DNA from: Podaxis mareebaensis
Lineage: Eukaryota > Basidiomycota > Agaricomycetes > Agaricales > Agaricaceae
Assembly: GCA_018524725.1 (NCBI GenBank)
Contig: JAEUWP010000058.1
Span: forward strand, 1-64,000
Direction of reading: 5' to 3'
Length of the DNA stretch: 64,000 nucleotides
Under the pieces are notes generated by a model. It was not told the origin of the DNA and did no database searches. It saw only the letters and a program-made list of their open reading frames with translations. The position numbers were made by a program, and so were the translations under genes. Position 1 is the first letter of the stretch; each line of letters starts with the position of its first letter. Positions 47,527 to 58,774 of the stretch are shown here, piece by piece.

Positions 47527-48174
47527 TGACAAGGGGAGAACGGTTGCTGCTACACAAGCATAGCGTCAGTGGAGAGTAAACCAGTTACTCACAATCCGAG
47601 GTGGGTCGAACTGGAAGGAGACCATTGATGTGAGGGAATGGCGAGTCTTGAGGTGTACCAGTGAAGATTAGACCGAATTGATGATAGCAAGGAATGTTGG
47701 GCTTTCAGTAGCTGAGAAGTCAAGTGGACGAGGAATGTGAAACTCCAGTGAAGAAAGTACACTACTACATGAAGGTTTAAATACCGTAGAGCTACGACAC
47801 TGGGTCAAGGGTAAGATACATGCATGAGTAAGTAAACATAAGGCATACACGCGTATAACATGAAGTATGTGCATGTAAGAGATAAAATAAGAAAGAACAT
47901 GACTCTACCGTATGCTACAGGAGTCATCCGCAGTCAAAGAATGTTTCTACTAGTCATAAACCATGAGGATATGAGTAATACTAACACAAGCCGTACGTCT
48001 ACATATGTGTATAAAAGTATTAATAGAAATGGATCAATCTAATCATAGCACGAAGCTATGGAGGGTTCCAAAAATATATTTGCTCTGTCAATGCAGAGCG
48101 TATGCGTCGAGGATTCAGCATGTACTGCCGATGGCAAGTATACGTGTAAGTGTAATGCTGTTAATTCCTCAACA
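47527..48174 (-). repeat. Copia LTR (5' LTR in element orientation)
   Basis: A 648-bp terminal repeat matching the left one. It should carry the element's promoter, reading leftward. It is followed by the right target duplication ACAAC (48175-48179). Confidence 0.95.
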
Positions 48175-48179
48175 ACAAC
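48175..48179. repeat. 5-bp target site duplication, right
   Basis: ACAAC directly after the right LTR, matching 40189-40193. Confidence 0.9.
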
Positions 48180-49324
48180 TTGCTAAATTAAACAAATCAT
48201 ATCAGAACAATGAAAAAGCATATTATGATCCAAATTCATTTCTTAAGGCTCTTCAGGTCTCAACATATATTGATTCCCAAGGTATATATTACTTAAACCT
48301 ATTGGAGGCATGACAAGAATTGACACTTTTATTTCCTTAGTTAAACAATGCAATGGTTCAACAATGGAAGCCAAATCTTCCAGTCATCATACATATGCAG
48401 TGAATTTTGACTGTGGACCATTTGCATGTAAGCCTATGTTTCATATAGATTGTACAAAGAACTCAATATTTACAATATACAGATTCATCTAGGCCTGAAA
48501 TTTTAATCACTGTTAACTTCACAGATCTAATAACTTTACCATTCAATCCTCCTCAAGATCCAATGGTCAAAAATTTTGAGTTGCCAAGAGGAGTCAATGT
48601 GGCCATTGGAATAACTGCATTGCATGATTATCTTCCTTATGCAACATTTTTTCCAATATTGCCTGATGTTCACCTTTTGGGATCTCTTTCTGTAGATTTA
48701 AGGAGGTCAGCTTCCAACTTTGGTCTTTCTGCCCTTGGAATCAAAAAGGTAAGAATCCCATTATCAAAGTTTTAACTTCTACCATTAACAGGGTATCTAG
48801 TATAGCTCTATCCCCATTGTAAATATTGGCCCAGTTTTCCCAAACCCACATTTTGTACCTGAAGGGAACAACATCTCTTCACTGCAGCTATTCATACCAC
48901 AGAGAGATCCAGGTGGAAAGTATTTGATCAGCCAAGAGTTCCATGAACACACAGTTTTAAATGGACTCTCTGTGCTTGGAGGTCTCTGGACTTTCTTCAG
49001 TGGTGTGTTTGCTATCATCTTTGGAACCACTATCCTCCTGGTCATGTTTGGTATAACTATGCAATCTACTTTTTTCACTCATTGTATTAATCATGTCAAA
49101 CAATAGGTATCAAACCATTATCAATATATGGCCTTGTACATATGTTCCAGCACAGACAGGTCTCTCTTGCAGAAGGACCAGTGGTGTCAAGTGCCCAACA
49201 GGCCTATATCATTGCACTTCTTCACAGGCACCTCATGGATGTCAGTGATCCAGAAGCTGAAATTGACTCAGAAGGCTCAAGAAATTCAAATGATGTCCAC
49301 AATGAATTAATCTCTAGGCAGTGA
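48180..49324 (+). pseudogene. 3' part of decayed host gene, CpG-free
   Basis: Coding remains resume across the Copia insertion: ALQVSTYIDSQGIYYLN, then PFNPPQDPMVKNFELPRGVN and DYLPYATFFPILPDVHLLGS, then FVPEGNNISSLQLFIPQ, a membrane helix WTFFSGVFAIIFGTTILLVM (about 48985-49045), and after an intron GIKPLSIYGLVHMFQHRQ, ending at 49322-49324. The terminal helix followed by GIKPLSxxGLVHxFQ is a pattern I associate with an uncharacterised family of Agaricomycete membrane proteins. No CpG occurs from 48175 to 49660. The sequence looks interrupted by stops at 48311 and 48490 unless those lie in introns. Confidence 0.55.
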
Positions 49325-50069
49325 GATGATGATATAGAAGTTGGCCTTGGAGATTTGGGTTCAGGGCTAATGTAGTTCATTGCTATATGAGCTTGATATA
49401 CTTCTTTCATGTACAATAGGCACTCTAATGGTGACCCATGTGTCCTAACACACTAAACTACAGTATACCTTCATGGCAGCCACCTATGATTCTTGGGACT
49501 AAGTTCTTTGAATGTTGCCACTGAGGATATTCCTGGCACCAACTGGGACTTCCATGCCCATATCAATGAGTAGGACCTATAAGGGAAATCCATTGTATAT
49601 GGCTCAGGGTTTGGGTGGGAGGAGAAAGAGGAAGTGAAAAGATGATTGTTCAGGTGATCACGTAGGCCAGTAAGATGGTATGTGAATTGACATACAAGGA
49701 GACATTTATTGACCTATGAGTCCTGTTGGCCATTGCAGCGGCAACATGGGCTGTCTCCCATGGATACAGGAGTCTCAGTAGTTTCTAACTCAGTGGCGAA
49801 ATCAAAAACAACTCAGCATACACAACAAGTTGAAAGCATGGTTATAGGATTTGCATACCGATCCAATACAGAAATGGGCAAGGACACTCATTGAGATTGT
49901 CATAGGGAAATTAGGTGTCCAGGCGCAATCCTTATTGATGCAGCGGTAGTAGTCCTTCTTCCTGCCAGAACGAGGTCGCGTATGACGGTTTTACACACAC
50001 ATAGGTTTATTCCTACCGACGTAAGCCATGCACATCAAGCAGGAAGATGGGATAGATTACACATTGCCG
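49325..50069. other. intergenic, CpG-poor left half
   Basis: CpG-free to 49660, then CpG returns. No gene supported; frames at 49709-49894 have no recognisable domain. Confidence 0.4.
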
Positions 50070-51000
50070 TCAGGTTATAGGGACGTTCAGGAGCATTAAG
50101 GAGGCACCTGGGATGATTTTCCATAGAGAGAGGTGTCTCAGAGCATCTGCGGTCGCTTTCAGAAACGTCTTAACGACTTCGAGCAACTCGGTCAGGTGTT
50201 CGAGCAAGGTGAAGATGTATGCCGAATCAGTTGTGGATGCTCCTCGTGAAGTCAGAGTAAGGATACGGTTCAGTGGAACCTTCGAACATATCAGTGATTG
50301 CACCCAATAATGGAAGCAAAGAATGCATTTGGCCCAGTCTAACGCAAGCCACAAATCCCCTCGGTGCAGATTGAATCCTAAAAGACCGAAAAGTATTGTG
50401 TATGATATATGAGTGTGCAATCAAAGTCTGCCGGCCACGAACATTTAGACATTCATATCCCTTCCTTCCAGCATCATGTACCCAATGTACTTCCTTTGTT
50501 CAACTCGGGTAGAAGGATCAACCGTATGCTACTGATACAGTGGCCAGAGTGGCTTGATACGATGCATCAGGTGAGAATATATTCTTGATGGGAGGAGAGT
50601 TCCGGGGGTGTGGAAGCCGAAAAGAAGGTGAAGGCCAAGGTACTCCAATCGAGCTATTCCGTGAGGTTTTCTGAATTCTAATATGTCCAATGGTGGGTCC
50701 GCGGTATTCCTATAGAAGAGGCTTTTTGCGTGATCCTCATATATGCGGGTGGAAGGCTTCCAATACAGGAGGTCTGACAATTTCTCTATGTCTGGGCAAG
50801 GTATGGGCATCACGAGGCAAGTACCGAGGAGGGGAAAATGCTCAATCGGTGTGTGAATAGATACGGGGAGGCTTCCCAACCCTGTAGGACTGTCGTTGGC
50901 AAACGGGTTATGAGAAACCACCAAGGCGAAGGTTATTCTCTGGCAATTTCTCAGCCACAAGCTCTCCCTATTCCCCAAGGCCTTGACTGTGATGCAGCTG
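50070..51000 (-). CDS. putative multi-exon gene, unrecognised
   Basis: Two open stretches on the minus strand (50978-50529 and 50420-50070) are of coding-like composition and separated by an AT-rich segment ending in a TTTTAG acceptor. The first includes VSIHTPIEHFPLLGTCLVMP and LEYLGLHLLFGFHTPG; the second includes NLHRGDLWLALDWAKCIL, YIFTLLEHLTELLEVVKTFL and ATADALRHLSLWKIIPG. The last parts recall the helical and leucine-rich segments of fungal F-box/LRR-like proteins, but no F-box is visible, and the exon joins are not secure. It could also be a decayed gene. Confidence 0.35.
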
Positions 51001-51389
51001 CTCTTCTCCTGCCTGGCTGACCTTTGTATGCAGACCGGTTTAGAGCATTCCTCTATCCGTCCGCGCTCGTAATCAAGGACGGGATTGAAATGTGACTGGG
51101 TGTCAGGCCTTCAGGCCTGCCGCGCCCAAGTCGAATACCACTTGTATGAGATCCACTTCCCTTCGGACAAGTATATGGGCATAAGATGCAATGTCTCCAG
51201 ATTGATGTGCGATACGATAGATAGAGACCCGTGAGATACATATCTTTGAATGGAGAATCATCGATGAGGGCGTATACTTTGGGTTTGAGTGAAAACAGTC
51301 GTACATACTAGTGGTATGAACGTAAGGCTGGTTCAACCATATTCCCCTCCACTCGTGATTTTAGTTCTCTCATTCCAACTTTTTTTTTT

Positions 51390-52640
51390 TCATTGCCTAG
51401 CGTATGCGAACCTTTCCCGTGCTTTGTGCGTTCGTCGAATATCTTCGTCCTTCAGTTTCGCATTGAGAGCTGTGTACAGATCATATGCGTATTTTTGGCC
51501 AACCTGTTATGAATGATGTACTGTTAGTGTAAAATGCATTTGCATACGAGTGAAGAGTGTTTTGTCGTACCTGAATGAGGTCCTTGATTTGCACGAGTGA
51601 AAGCTCGCCTGCGCCCAGTGTCCGCATAGCCTGCAGCGTCGCTTCACCAGAAGATGAAGTTGCCGGAAATGAGAAAATCAGGAGCAGGCGGAGTGGGACG
51701 GCCGCCTCTTCCGGCAAAGTCGCGTCGGGGAAATGTACACGCGAAGTCTTCAAAACAGGGTTAGCAACTCGTAATAACGAGAGAAAAAGGTGGAAAAAAG
51801 CACACCAAGTTCAAGGTAACACACACAGGCCACCGGTCTCTCCTGTCCAGAATCTCGCCCTCATCCCAATAATCAGGCAACTCGAAATCCGTTGCACGAG
51901 AGACCTGGGCCCGCGTATCGAATCCACTAGGAGCCAACACGTCGACGTTCATATCGCCTCCCTCGACCGTCGTATTTGCCCCTGCGCCGGCGGCGGTACT
52001 CCGAGGAGCTTTATACTCAACACTCCGCGTCCTTGGAACTTTAGTGTCCCACAACGCCGCGCGGGCTGCGAGAAACAGAGCATCAAAAGTGTTCCCAGCG
52101 TCGGAGAGAACAAGAAGATCAAGGTGCAGGAGCCATGATTTTTTCCGAGGGAGGATGGTGAGGTTCTTTGGGTGTAGGGAGGGATGTGTGAGTGTAGCAT
52201 GAAGTATGCTTGTCAGATCGTGTTGTAGATCGTCCAATGCAGTCTGTGTTAGGTGTGGATACGCCGCTGGTGAGCTTGAAGCCAACGAAGAAGTCAATTC
52301 ATGCGTTGGATGAAAGCCGTTTGTGAAGGAGCGGGCATACCTACCAAGAGACATTAACCACAAAACGTCCGCCTTCCTGCCCCTCATTTGACACGTCCGC
52401 TGAGATAGACTCGACTTCGAGTTTTGTTGCAGCGAGGATTTCAGTTCCGCCACCATTATCGTTCACATTCCGCCCGATGCAGAGTCGCGCGGAGCCATTT
52501 GCAAGAGGTGCAACGCCGGTTTCGAGTGCAACAGATCTGTAGTCTGTGAGACCGCGTCCATCGGCACGTTGCGGTGTTGTTTGAGCGAGACCAGCTGTGA
52601 TGTAAGATTTTTCAGCCTTGGAGAGCGAGATTGCCGACAT
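51390..52640 (-). CDS. RRP42: exosome RNase PH-like subunit RRP42
   Basis: A structural subunit of the nine-subunit RNA exosome ring (RRP42 / EXOSC7), which processes and degrades RNA in nucleus and cytoplasm. Exons 52640-52345, 52274-51806, 51747-51571 and 51503-51390 give 351 residues in phase. The N-terminal RNase PH fold is seen in PQRADGRGLTDYRSVALETG (the RxDGR motif), then GGTEILAATKLEVE, followed by NLTILPRKKSWLLHLDLLVL, GNTFDALFLAARAALWDTKV, RDRWPVCVTLNL, and a C-terminal EEAAVPLRLLLIFSF. The last exon has VGQKYAYDLYTALNAKLKDE. As is known for the eukaryotic ring subunits, it is not expected to be catalytic. It is on the same strand as the septin, 380 bp apart. Confidence 0.9.
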
Positions 52641-53020
52641 CGGAGAGTGGATGTTGGGGAAAAGAGATAATTGTGATCACACATCAATTTTGCTGCCCAA
52701 AAGTTCCATCATGGCATCCATTGACATCATCCAATTTTTCCCATCTCGAGTACAGTAACATAGATGTATTACTCCGCGAAAGGAAAAAAGACAAGAAGAT
52801 AGGAATTAATCGTACGCAAAGGAATGACAGAGCAAGGAACCAAACTATCCTCCAAACACAGACTAAACGAATGAAGGCCAAACAAGGGTATACTCGAGGG
52901 TCGACTACAAGATTTTGGAGTACTGGTATGCGGAAGGAGTTGAAACAGGACGAACGAAACGCCTTGTCAAGAAAAGGGTCCAAAGGGTATGAATTACGTC
53001 GAGGTAGGGTGGGTGTTCGT
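52641..53020. promoter_or_regulatory. gap between septin 3' end and RRP42 start
   Basis: A 380-bp interval holding the RRP42 promoter and the septin 3' untranslated region. Frames here (52684-52983, -) carry no domain. Confidence 0.4.
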
Positions 53021-54506
53021 TCATCGCCTGTTTGTGCTACGGCCGTAATTCAGGCCATCTAGTTCAGCTTCGAGCTGCTTGATGGCGCTGTGAGCCTCCT
53101 CGAGATCCTTGTTGAGGCGATCACGCTCTTGGATAAGCTATAGTACAGATGGTGAGTGGATGGTCCTAATATCCGGTGCAGACCAAGTTACGTACGTGTT
53201 GCTCCCACTTCCTGAAGCGAGCCTCCTCAGCCTTGACCTGCTCAGTGAATTTCTTCCTGAGAGCCTCCTCTTCCTCCTTGAATTTAGGATTGTCGAGCTT
53301 CTTGACCTTGGGTTCGCCAAACTTGCGAGTCTCCATTTGCTGTTGACGGTAATTCTCATAATGGATCTCCTCAGTAGTCGAAACGAGATCCAACATGTGA
53401 GTCCGGATCAGGAGGGACCGTAGCTTCTTGAAGTCGCAGTGGTTCTCATTCTCGACTGGTGACTCATGAATACAAACTCTGGAAAGGAATGGGCAAGTAC
53501 TGACCTTCAGCGACACCCCAGAGGTATTCACGACCCTTGACAATCCGACCATCAGGAGTCTTGACGTCTTCAGTGGAACCAATGATAGAGAAGGGCATGG
53601 CATCAATGAGCGCGCGCGCGAGGTCAGCACTCTCGTCATCAGGTTCAATAGGGGGAGTGTAGATGCGAATTCCTTGAGCGGCAATAACCTCGCGAATCTG
53701 GCCGTTACGTATTCAAGTCAGCTACTAGGTTCGAGCTAGTGCAAACAAGGTAATTACCCTCTGCTTGAAGGTATGGAGGTCGTTCTGGGTCAAGGTGTCG
53801 GCTTTGGCGACGACGGGAATCAGGTTGACGCGAGTGCCCAGACGCTTCATAATTTCAATGTCGAGGGGCTTGAGTCTGGGATGCGCGAAGCGTGTCAGTG
53901 GGAACTAAAAAGGCACATGGGATGCCACATACGTGTGCCCTGTAGGACGGATGAAGTACAAACAGGCGTGGACCCGCAAATCAGTCTTCTCGCTCCTCTG
54001 CGGTTGTTGCTCCTGCCTCATATATGCTTCATGCTGGTCATCGATGAATTCGACAATAGGAGTCCATGAGTCGCTGTTGTTGACGTAGTCGCCGAATCCG
54101 GGGGTGTCGATGACGGTAAGCTTGACCTTGAATTGCTTTTCTTCAAGCTCAGCCTTGATGATTTCAACCTCGGTCAGTTTGTCGAGTTGCTTGTGGTGAC
54201 GCCTGTTGTAGTTTTTGGGGGGTGAGAGTTCGGTGGAAAAGAGGGTGTTGATAAGTGTGGTTTTGCCGAGACCAGACTCGCCTGTGGGAGGTTGATATTA
54301 GACGGAACACGTGAAATTATGCGAGAAAGCGACTGACCAACAACCATGATTGTGAAATGTGCGCCCCGCTTGGCGACAATCTTGTGCCTCTGTAAGTAGC
54401 AACGACGCGTCAGAGGGGATTGTTGGGTGAAAACAGGGATAGGAAGTACCTGGTTGGGGAGGTTGGCAATACCAATGCCATCGTTAATGGGAGCGAGGGA
54501 GGCCAT
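53021..54506 (-). CDS. CDC12: septin, CDC12/AspC class
   Basis: A GTP-binding cytoskeletal protein that assembles into septin filaments at the bud neck or septum. The first exon (54506-54450) gives [19 protein letters not shown], the second (54389-54338) [17 protein letters not shown], then [16 protein letters not shown], the Walker A / G1 motif. G3 is DTPGFGD, G4 is AKAD, and the septin element with [16 protein letters not shown] and [19 protein letters not shown] follows. The C-terminus has a coiled coil ([18 protein letters not shown] and the stretch [15 protein letters not shown]). The [13 protein letters not shown] start and WGVAEVEN block are close to CDC12 and AspC rather than CDC3, CDC10 or CDC11. 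The stop is at 53021-53023. About seven short introns interrupt it. Confidence 0.9.
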
Positions 54507-54750
54507 TGAGGAGGGATATATGCAAAAGAGACAACGACGCGGTCAGCAGACAGAGACTGAGCAGCGAACACAAATCCAAAAATCGTTTCACAACACCACC
54601 CTTGTTTGGTCCTGTTTACTTCCTCCTCTCGGTCACTGCCGTCATCTCCTGACAACTGCCTCCTGACTATCTATAGATTAAGCTCTCTTTCCCAAGTAAT
54701 ATATTCTGATCATCCGTCATAATTTAAATGCATAATATTACAGAGCAGGA

Positions 54751-55668
54751 TCAGCAGTTCGCGAGATAATTGGTCAAAGCCGTCTTCTCAGCCGAATCAA
54801 CCGACAGCCCATAGTAGCGCTTCACTTGAACCCAGGCGCCAAGAGGAGGCATCCAAGTAGCAGGATCTATCGCCGTTACAATCAATCCAATCCGTCAACC
54901 CCCCTCCTAAAAGTCAGGTTCGCACTAACCTCGGTCACCCTTAGCGGCGTTGAGGTTATCGGTGACAGCAACAAGCTGGGGTCTCGTCAGGTCATTAGCA
55001 AACGCTCGACGTTGAGCGGTGGTCCATTCCTTGGCTCCTGAGCCCCAAGCCTCTTTCAAAGGAACGACATGGTCCTGAGAGTTAAGCGTAAAGTTGGTTA
55101 GCCTTTGCGGCCGCAGACAAAGGGCGTTGGGTTTTCGTGCCTGAGAGGGCGTACAATATCGAGGTCGTTGGCCAACGTGGTAGCGACGCCGTCATAGGGA
55201 GATACCCACTTTCCCAAAGTGGCAGCGCAATTCGAATCGGTGACCACGCTGGATTCATCGCGCTTCAGGATGGCTATCGTAGTTAAAAGGGAATAGTCAG
55301 AACACAATGCTTTGAGCAAAAAGACGCGAAGAAGCTCACTCTCTCAGGTGTTGCATGCGCCAGAGACTAGCATAGTAATCAACATTCGATGACGAGCTTT
55401 ATCTCTTAAGCGATGGATATCGGCGTACTAGTGATCCAATGAGGGAAGAGGTCACGGTCATAAGCCGGGGCTATTGTTCTCCGCTGCAACGTTCACTAGA
55501 ATATAAATGAGTCTATCAGTGACACAATCAATTGACGGAGATAATAGTGTGGCTCTGACAGGAAGCAAGGTAAGTGCGTGCAGTGGTAGCACTGATAGGC
55601 ATAGGGAGGGCTGCAAAAGCAGGAGCCACTAAATTGTATTCGAGAGTGACATAAGAAAAGAGCTTCAT
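54751..55668 (-). pseudogene. secreted DUF1524/HNH-type nuclease, decayed
   Basis: A small secreted protein of the DUF1524 (GmrSD-type HNH) family common in fungi. The start is MKLFSYVTLEYNLVAPAFAA, a plausible but weak signal peptide, followed by ALPMPISATTARTYLAS. Later exons have VVTDSNCAATLGKWVSPYDG, LANDLDIDHVVPLKEAWGSG (the D-x-D-H nuclease core), FANDLTRPQLVAVTDNLN (Asn of the fold) and WVQVKRYYGLSVDSAEK, ending at 54751. Two faults are visible: a frame shift in the exon around 55465-55470 where the family reads AYDRDLFPHW, and a TGA in CNT-stop-E (about 55341-55346) where the family has CNTRE, which would be a CGA>TGA change. A stretch of about eight residues usual between WMPPL and WVQVK is also absent. 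A sequencing error is possible for the frame shift. Confidence 0.7.
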
Positions 55669-57279
55669 GCTGCTATTCCGGGTCGAATAGCGGTGAAAAA
55701 GAGGATGCAAGTTTCTCAACTGCGCATTCGCAATCTTTTTATACATATGCAACAACTCACCATACCTCTCCTCTTCCACACGGAAGCGATAGCAACCCAC
55801 AGGGGAGTTGAGCATGTTAGCCTCCCGCCAAGATGGGAGTGGCGCAACAACACGCCTTGCGATCCTACGTAGCGCAGTCTTTGCCTGGACGGGATCTTAT
55901 CAACCGTCGAGCCATGTGCGTCGAGGAACCGTAAGAGGAAATACCACGTTGGTCTCCCAAACGGCAATTTGTTGAATTTTTTAGGCACTGGGCACGATGG
56001 TTTTTGAACAACTTCTAACCAAAGTGGGAGCTCAGGAGAGAAGATTGTCGGACGTCCAAGTAGTGGAGTGGGTATCAGCTAAAAAGTCCCTTTAATAGAA
56101 TGTCTCAGCGAGCAAGGATAGGATATGTACATGAGGCCCTGAGGTAGCAGCTCCGGAAAGACCCGGTTATCGTGTATCAGGATTCAGTACTTCAGTAAGG
56201 AGCTGCCTGGCTAGAGCACGAGCGCTGAGGACCAAGTTTCAGGATTTCAACAGATGAGACTCCTGGACCCAGAAAGTAGCTTTGAGTGCGTACTGAGTAC
56301 TGGGTATCGATCAAAAGCAGCGTAGAGCGTCAGCCGGGGATTCCCTCGCCAATCCCAATAGAAGCCTCATTTTAGTAACCGGCCATATGGAACATGGATG
56401 ACGGAACGGGGACAGGGGTACTTGGGGAGCCGGACAAGCAGGCGGAATTGGTGAGTGGAAAAGCCGAAAAAGAAGGCTCAAGTAGACACTAGACAGAAGG
56501 AAGGTAGGCAACTTTACGACCCTGGAAATTAATCATCGGTTATGGACGCTGACAATCTGTGCGGCCGCGTGATCATGTCCAACATAACTCAGCCATAATG
56601 AATAGATCGCATAGTTGGAATGTTGAGCACTTTACTGGTAGTTTGGCAGTTCAAGGGAGAAAATCACGGTTTGAGGCTGACCCCATGCCTTCAAGGCCTG
56701 CGTGCCGTGGGATCCGAGCGGAATAACCCAAAGTCTGAATGGAAGTGAAACGACAAAACAGGAACGAAGATGCACAGAACGAGACAAGGCATCTTGATAA
56801 TTGGTCTCATGGCCTGCTATGGGTCGTCATCCAAAGATCGCGGAGAGGTCTGAAATGTCATAGATGACGCACTTCTAAGCGGCACGAGAGAAAAGGGAGG
56901 CCAAGAGGCCGTGATGTGTGTCAAGGGTTTTCCCAGTGAATGGAGCTCAAGACGCGTTGCAGCAGTTGTGTGCTGGTGATGTGGCGTCGGAGGCACTAAA
57001 AACAAGATGCCGAAATCTAAGGAAACGAGCATTCCGCATGACGCCAGGAGAGGGTGTTATCTACATGAAGTATAGAAGAGATCCCGAAGCGTCCGAGCGG
57101 CAGAAAATAGACCGAACCTGTGGAATGGGTGGCAAGACTACCAAAGACGGAACCCGGAATGATGAGCGCAGGTGAGGGAGGAAGAATGCAGGGCAGCTTA
57201 TGTCAGCCGAGATGCGCGTCGAGCTTGCGCGTCCAGACATTTAAAAGACCTTCATCCCTCTCTCGCTCTCACATACGCC
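55669..57279. other. intergenic, no supported gene
   Basis: About 1.6 kb between the divergent nuclease relic and proteasome gene. Frames at 55716-55988, 56311-56511 and 56817-57032 on the minus strand have no recognisable domain. The right end holds the proteasome promoter. Confidence 0.4.
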
Positions 57280-58350
57280 ATGGACCACTTTCCGACAAAC
57301 TGGGGCCGTCCTGTACGTTCAATATCTTGTGCTCTGTCCTCGGATCCATCCTCATCCTGATCTCAGCGCAACGACGCTTATGACGCATATGGCACCTTCC
57401 CTTTACCCCACAGACCCAATAATGATGCCAATGATGCTTTTGCTTCTGCTGTTCAGCGTACCCAGTGAGCTAATTCATACCAAATTGCGTGCAGCACATG
57501 CTGATTCACGTACAAGGCAACCAATCGTCACCGGAACAAGCGTCCTTGCGTTGAAATATAAGGATGGCATCATGATGGCCGCAGACAATCTGGGTACAGT
57601 CCACCTCGATGCAATAAACTCGTTCTATCGCTGATAACGTTCATAGCGTCATATGGGTCACTTGCCCGTTTCAAGGACATCCAACGACTTCACCCAGTTG
57701 GAAAATACACCGTCATCGGAGCAGGAGGCGATATCTCCGACTTCCAATATATCCAGAAATTCTTGGACGAACTCATCATCGAAGAGTTCACTTCCCAGGA
57801 TGGCCACGACTTGGGCCCTGCACAAATCCATGAATATCTCTCCCAAGTCATGTATGCACGCCGCTCCAAACTCAATCCGCTGTGGAATTCCTTGCTCGTC
57901 GGTGGCTTCAAGGATGGCCGAAGGTGCTTATCAGTGCCATTGCTTTGGTCTAGACCTCTGATGCCCCTTATAGTTTCTTGGCGTATGTGGACCTCTTAGG
58001 CACGACTTATTCTGCTTCTACCCTTGCTACGGGCTATGGCGCCTACATAGCCCAGCCTATCCTTCGTAAGGAAGTGGAGGGCAGAGAGCACGAGCTGACT
58101 GAAGATGAGGCTATCCGGATTATGGAAACATGCATCCGGGTGCTCTACTATAGGGACGCTCGAAGCATTGATAAGGTTCGCCATTTGCTCTAATTATAGT
58201 GCCAATCCGTTATCTGAATTCATATCTCGTCCTCAGTACCAACTCGCAACCATCACCGCAGACGGTGTCAAGATATCTGACTCTCGTCATATCTCGACAG
58301 CATGGTCATTTGCCGAAGGCATCAGAGGTTATGGGGCCCAAACTCAATGA
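57280..58350 (+). CDS. PRE4: 20S proteasome subunit beta-7 (PRE4)
   Basis: A subunit of the 20S proteasome core. Exons 57280-57312, 57367-57464, 57517-57593, 57647-57923, 57974-58175 and 58237-58350 join in phase to 266 residues. The N-terminal propeptide (MDHFPTNWGRPRNDAYDAYG) is followed by the core start PIVTGTSVLALKYKDGIMMA, then ASYGSLARFKDIQRLHPVGK, YTVIGAGGDISDFQ, NPLWNSLLVGGFKDGRSFLA and YVDLLGTTYSASTLATGYGA. The pattern GTSVLALKYKDG at the mature N-terminus, rather than a Thr catalytic start such as TTTxG, fits the non-catalytic beta-7 class (PSMB4/Pre4). The size is typical. Introns are 44-65 bp. Confidence 0.92.
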
Positions 58351-58774
58351 ACCCACTAAATAACTTGTACACTATGTTTCCCTCTTTACTCTGTTAATGG
58401 CGAGAGGTTTCTGCTGCGACATCACAAACCAGTCTCATTCGCCAAATTCTGACAACCTCACAAAACGTCTGGCGGCGGCCCGGGCTATCGCAAGGATGTG
58501 TCACGTGCAGCCCGCAAACTCAGCTACAAGCTATTCCGAGTTTTGTCAAGCGCTCACTTTCGACTCTCACATGATCCCCGCACTGTAGCCCAGAATAGTG
58601 CCACGTATACCTTTCCTCTAAAAAGAATCTATAGCACTAATACATCACTTATAAGAGGCCAAGATTCAAATATACAAACACGAATTGCGTGCTGTCTGCT
58701 GTATTTTGGTCATTCACGCTCTGGGGCCTTATGCGCTACTAGACTCGACCCCGTCATCGACTCCGACTACTTGG
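58351..58774. promoter_or_regulatory. gap upstream of the 58.8-kb gene
   Basis: About 420 bp; no gene or RNA supported. Confidence 0.35.

Larger units (their letters stand above)
40194..48174 (-). mobile_element. full-length Ty1/Copia LTR retrotransposon
   Basis: A 7,981-bp element: two 648-bp LTRs with TG..CA ends, primer-binding site, polypurine tract, gag-pol and a 5-bp target duplication. It is inserted antisense to the plus-strand host gene. All structural parts are present, but four stop codons in the polyprotein mean this copy cannot encode all its own proteins. Its LTR divergence is 17 of 648, entirely transitions. Confidence 0.95.
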
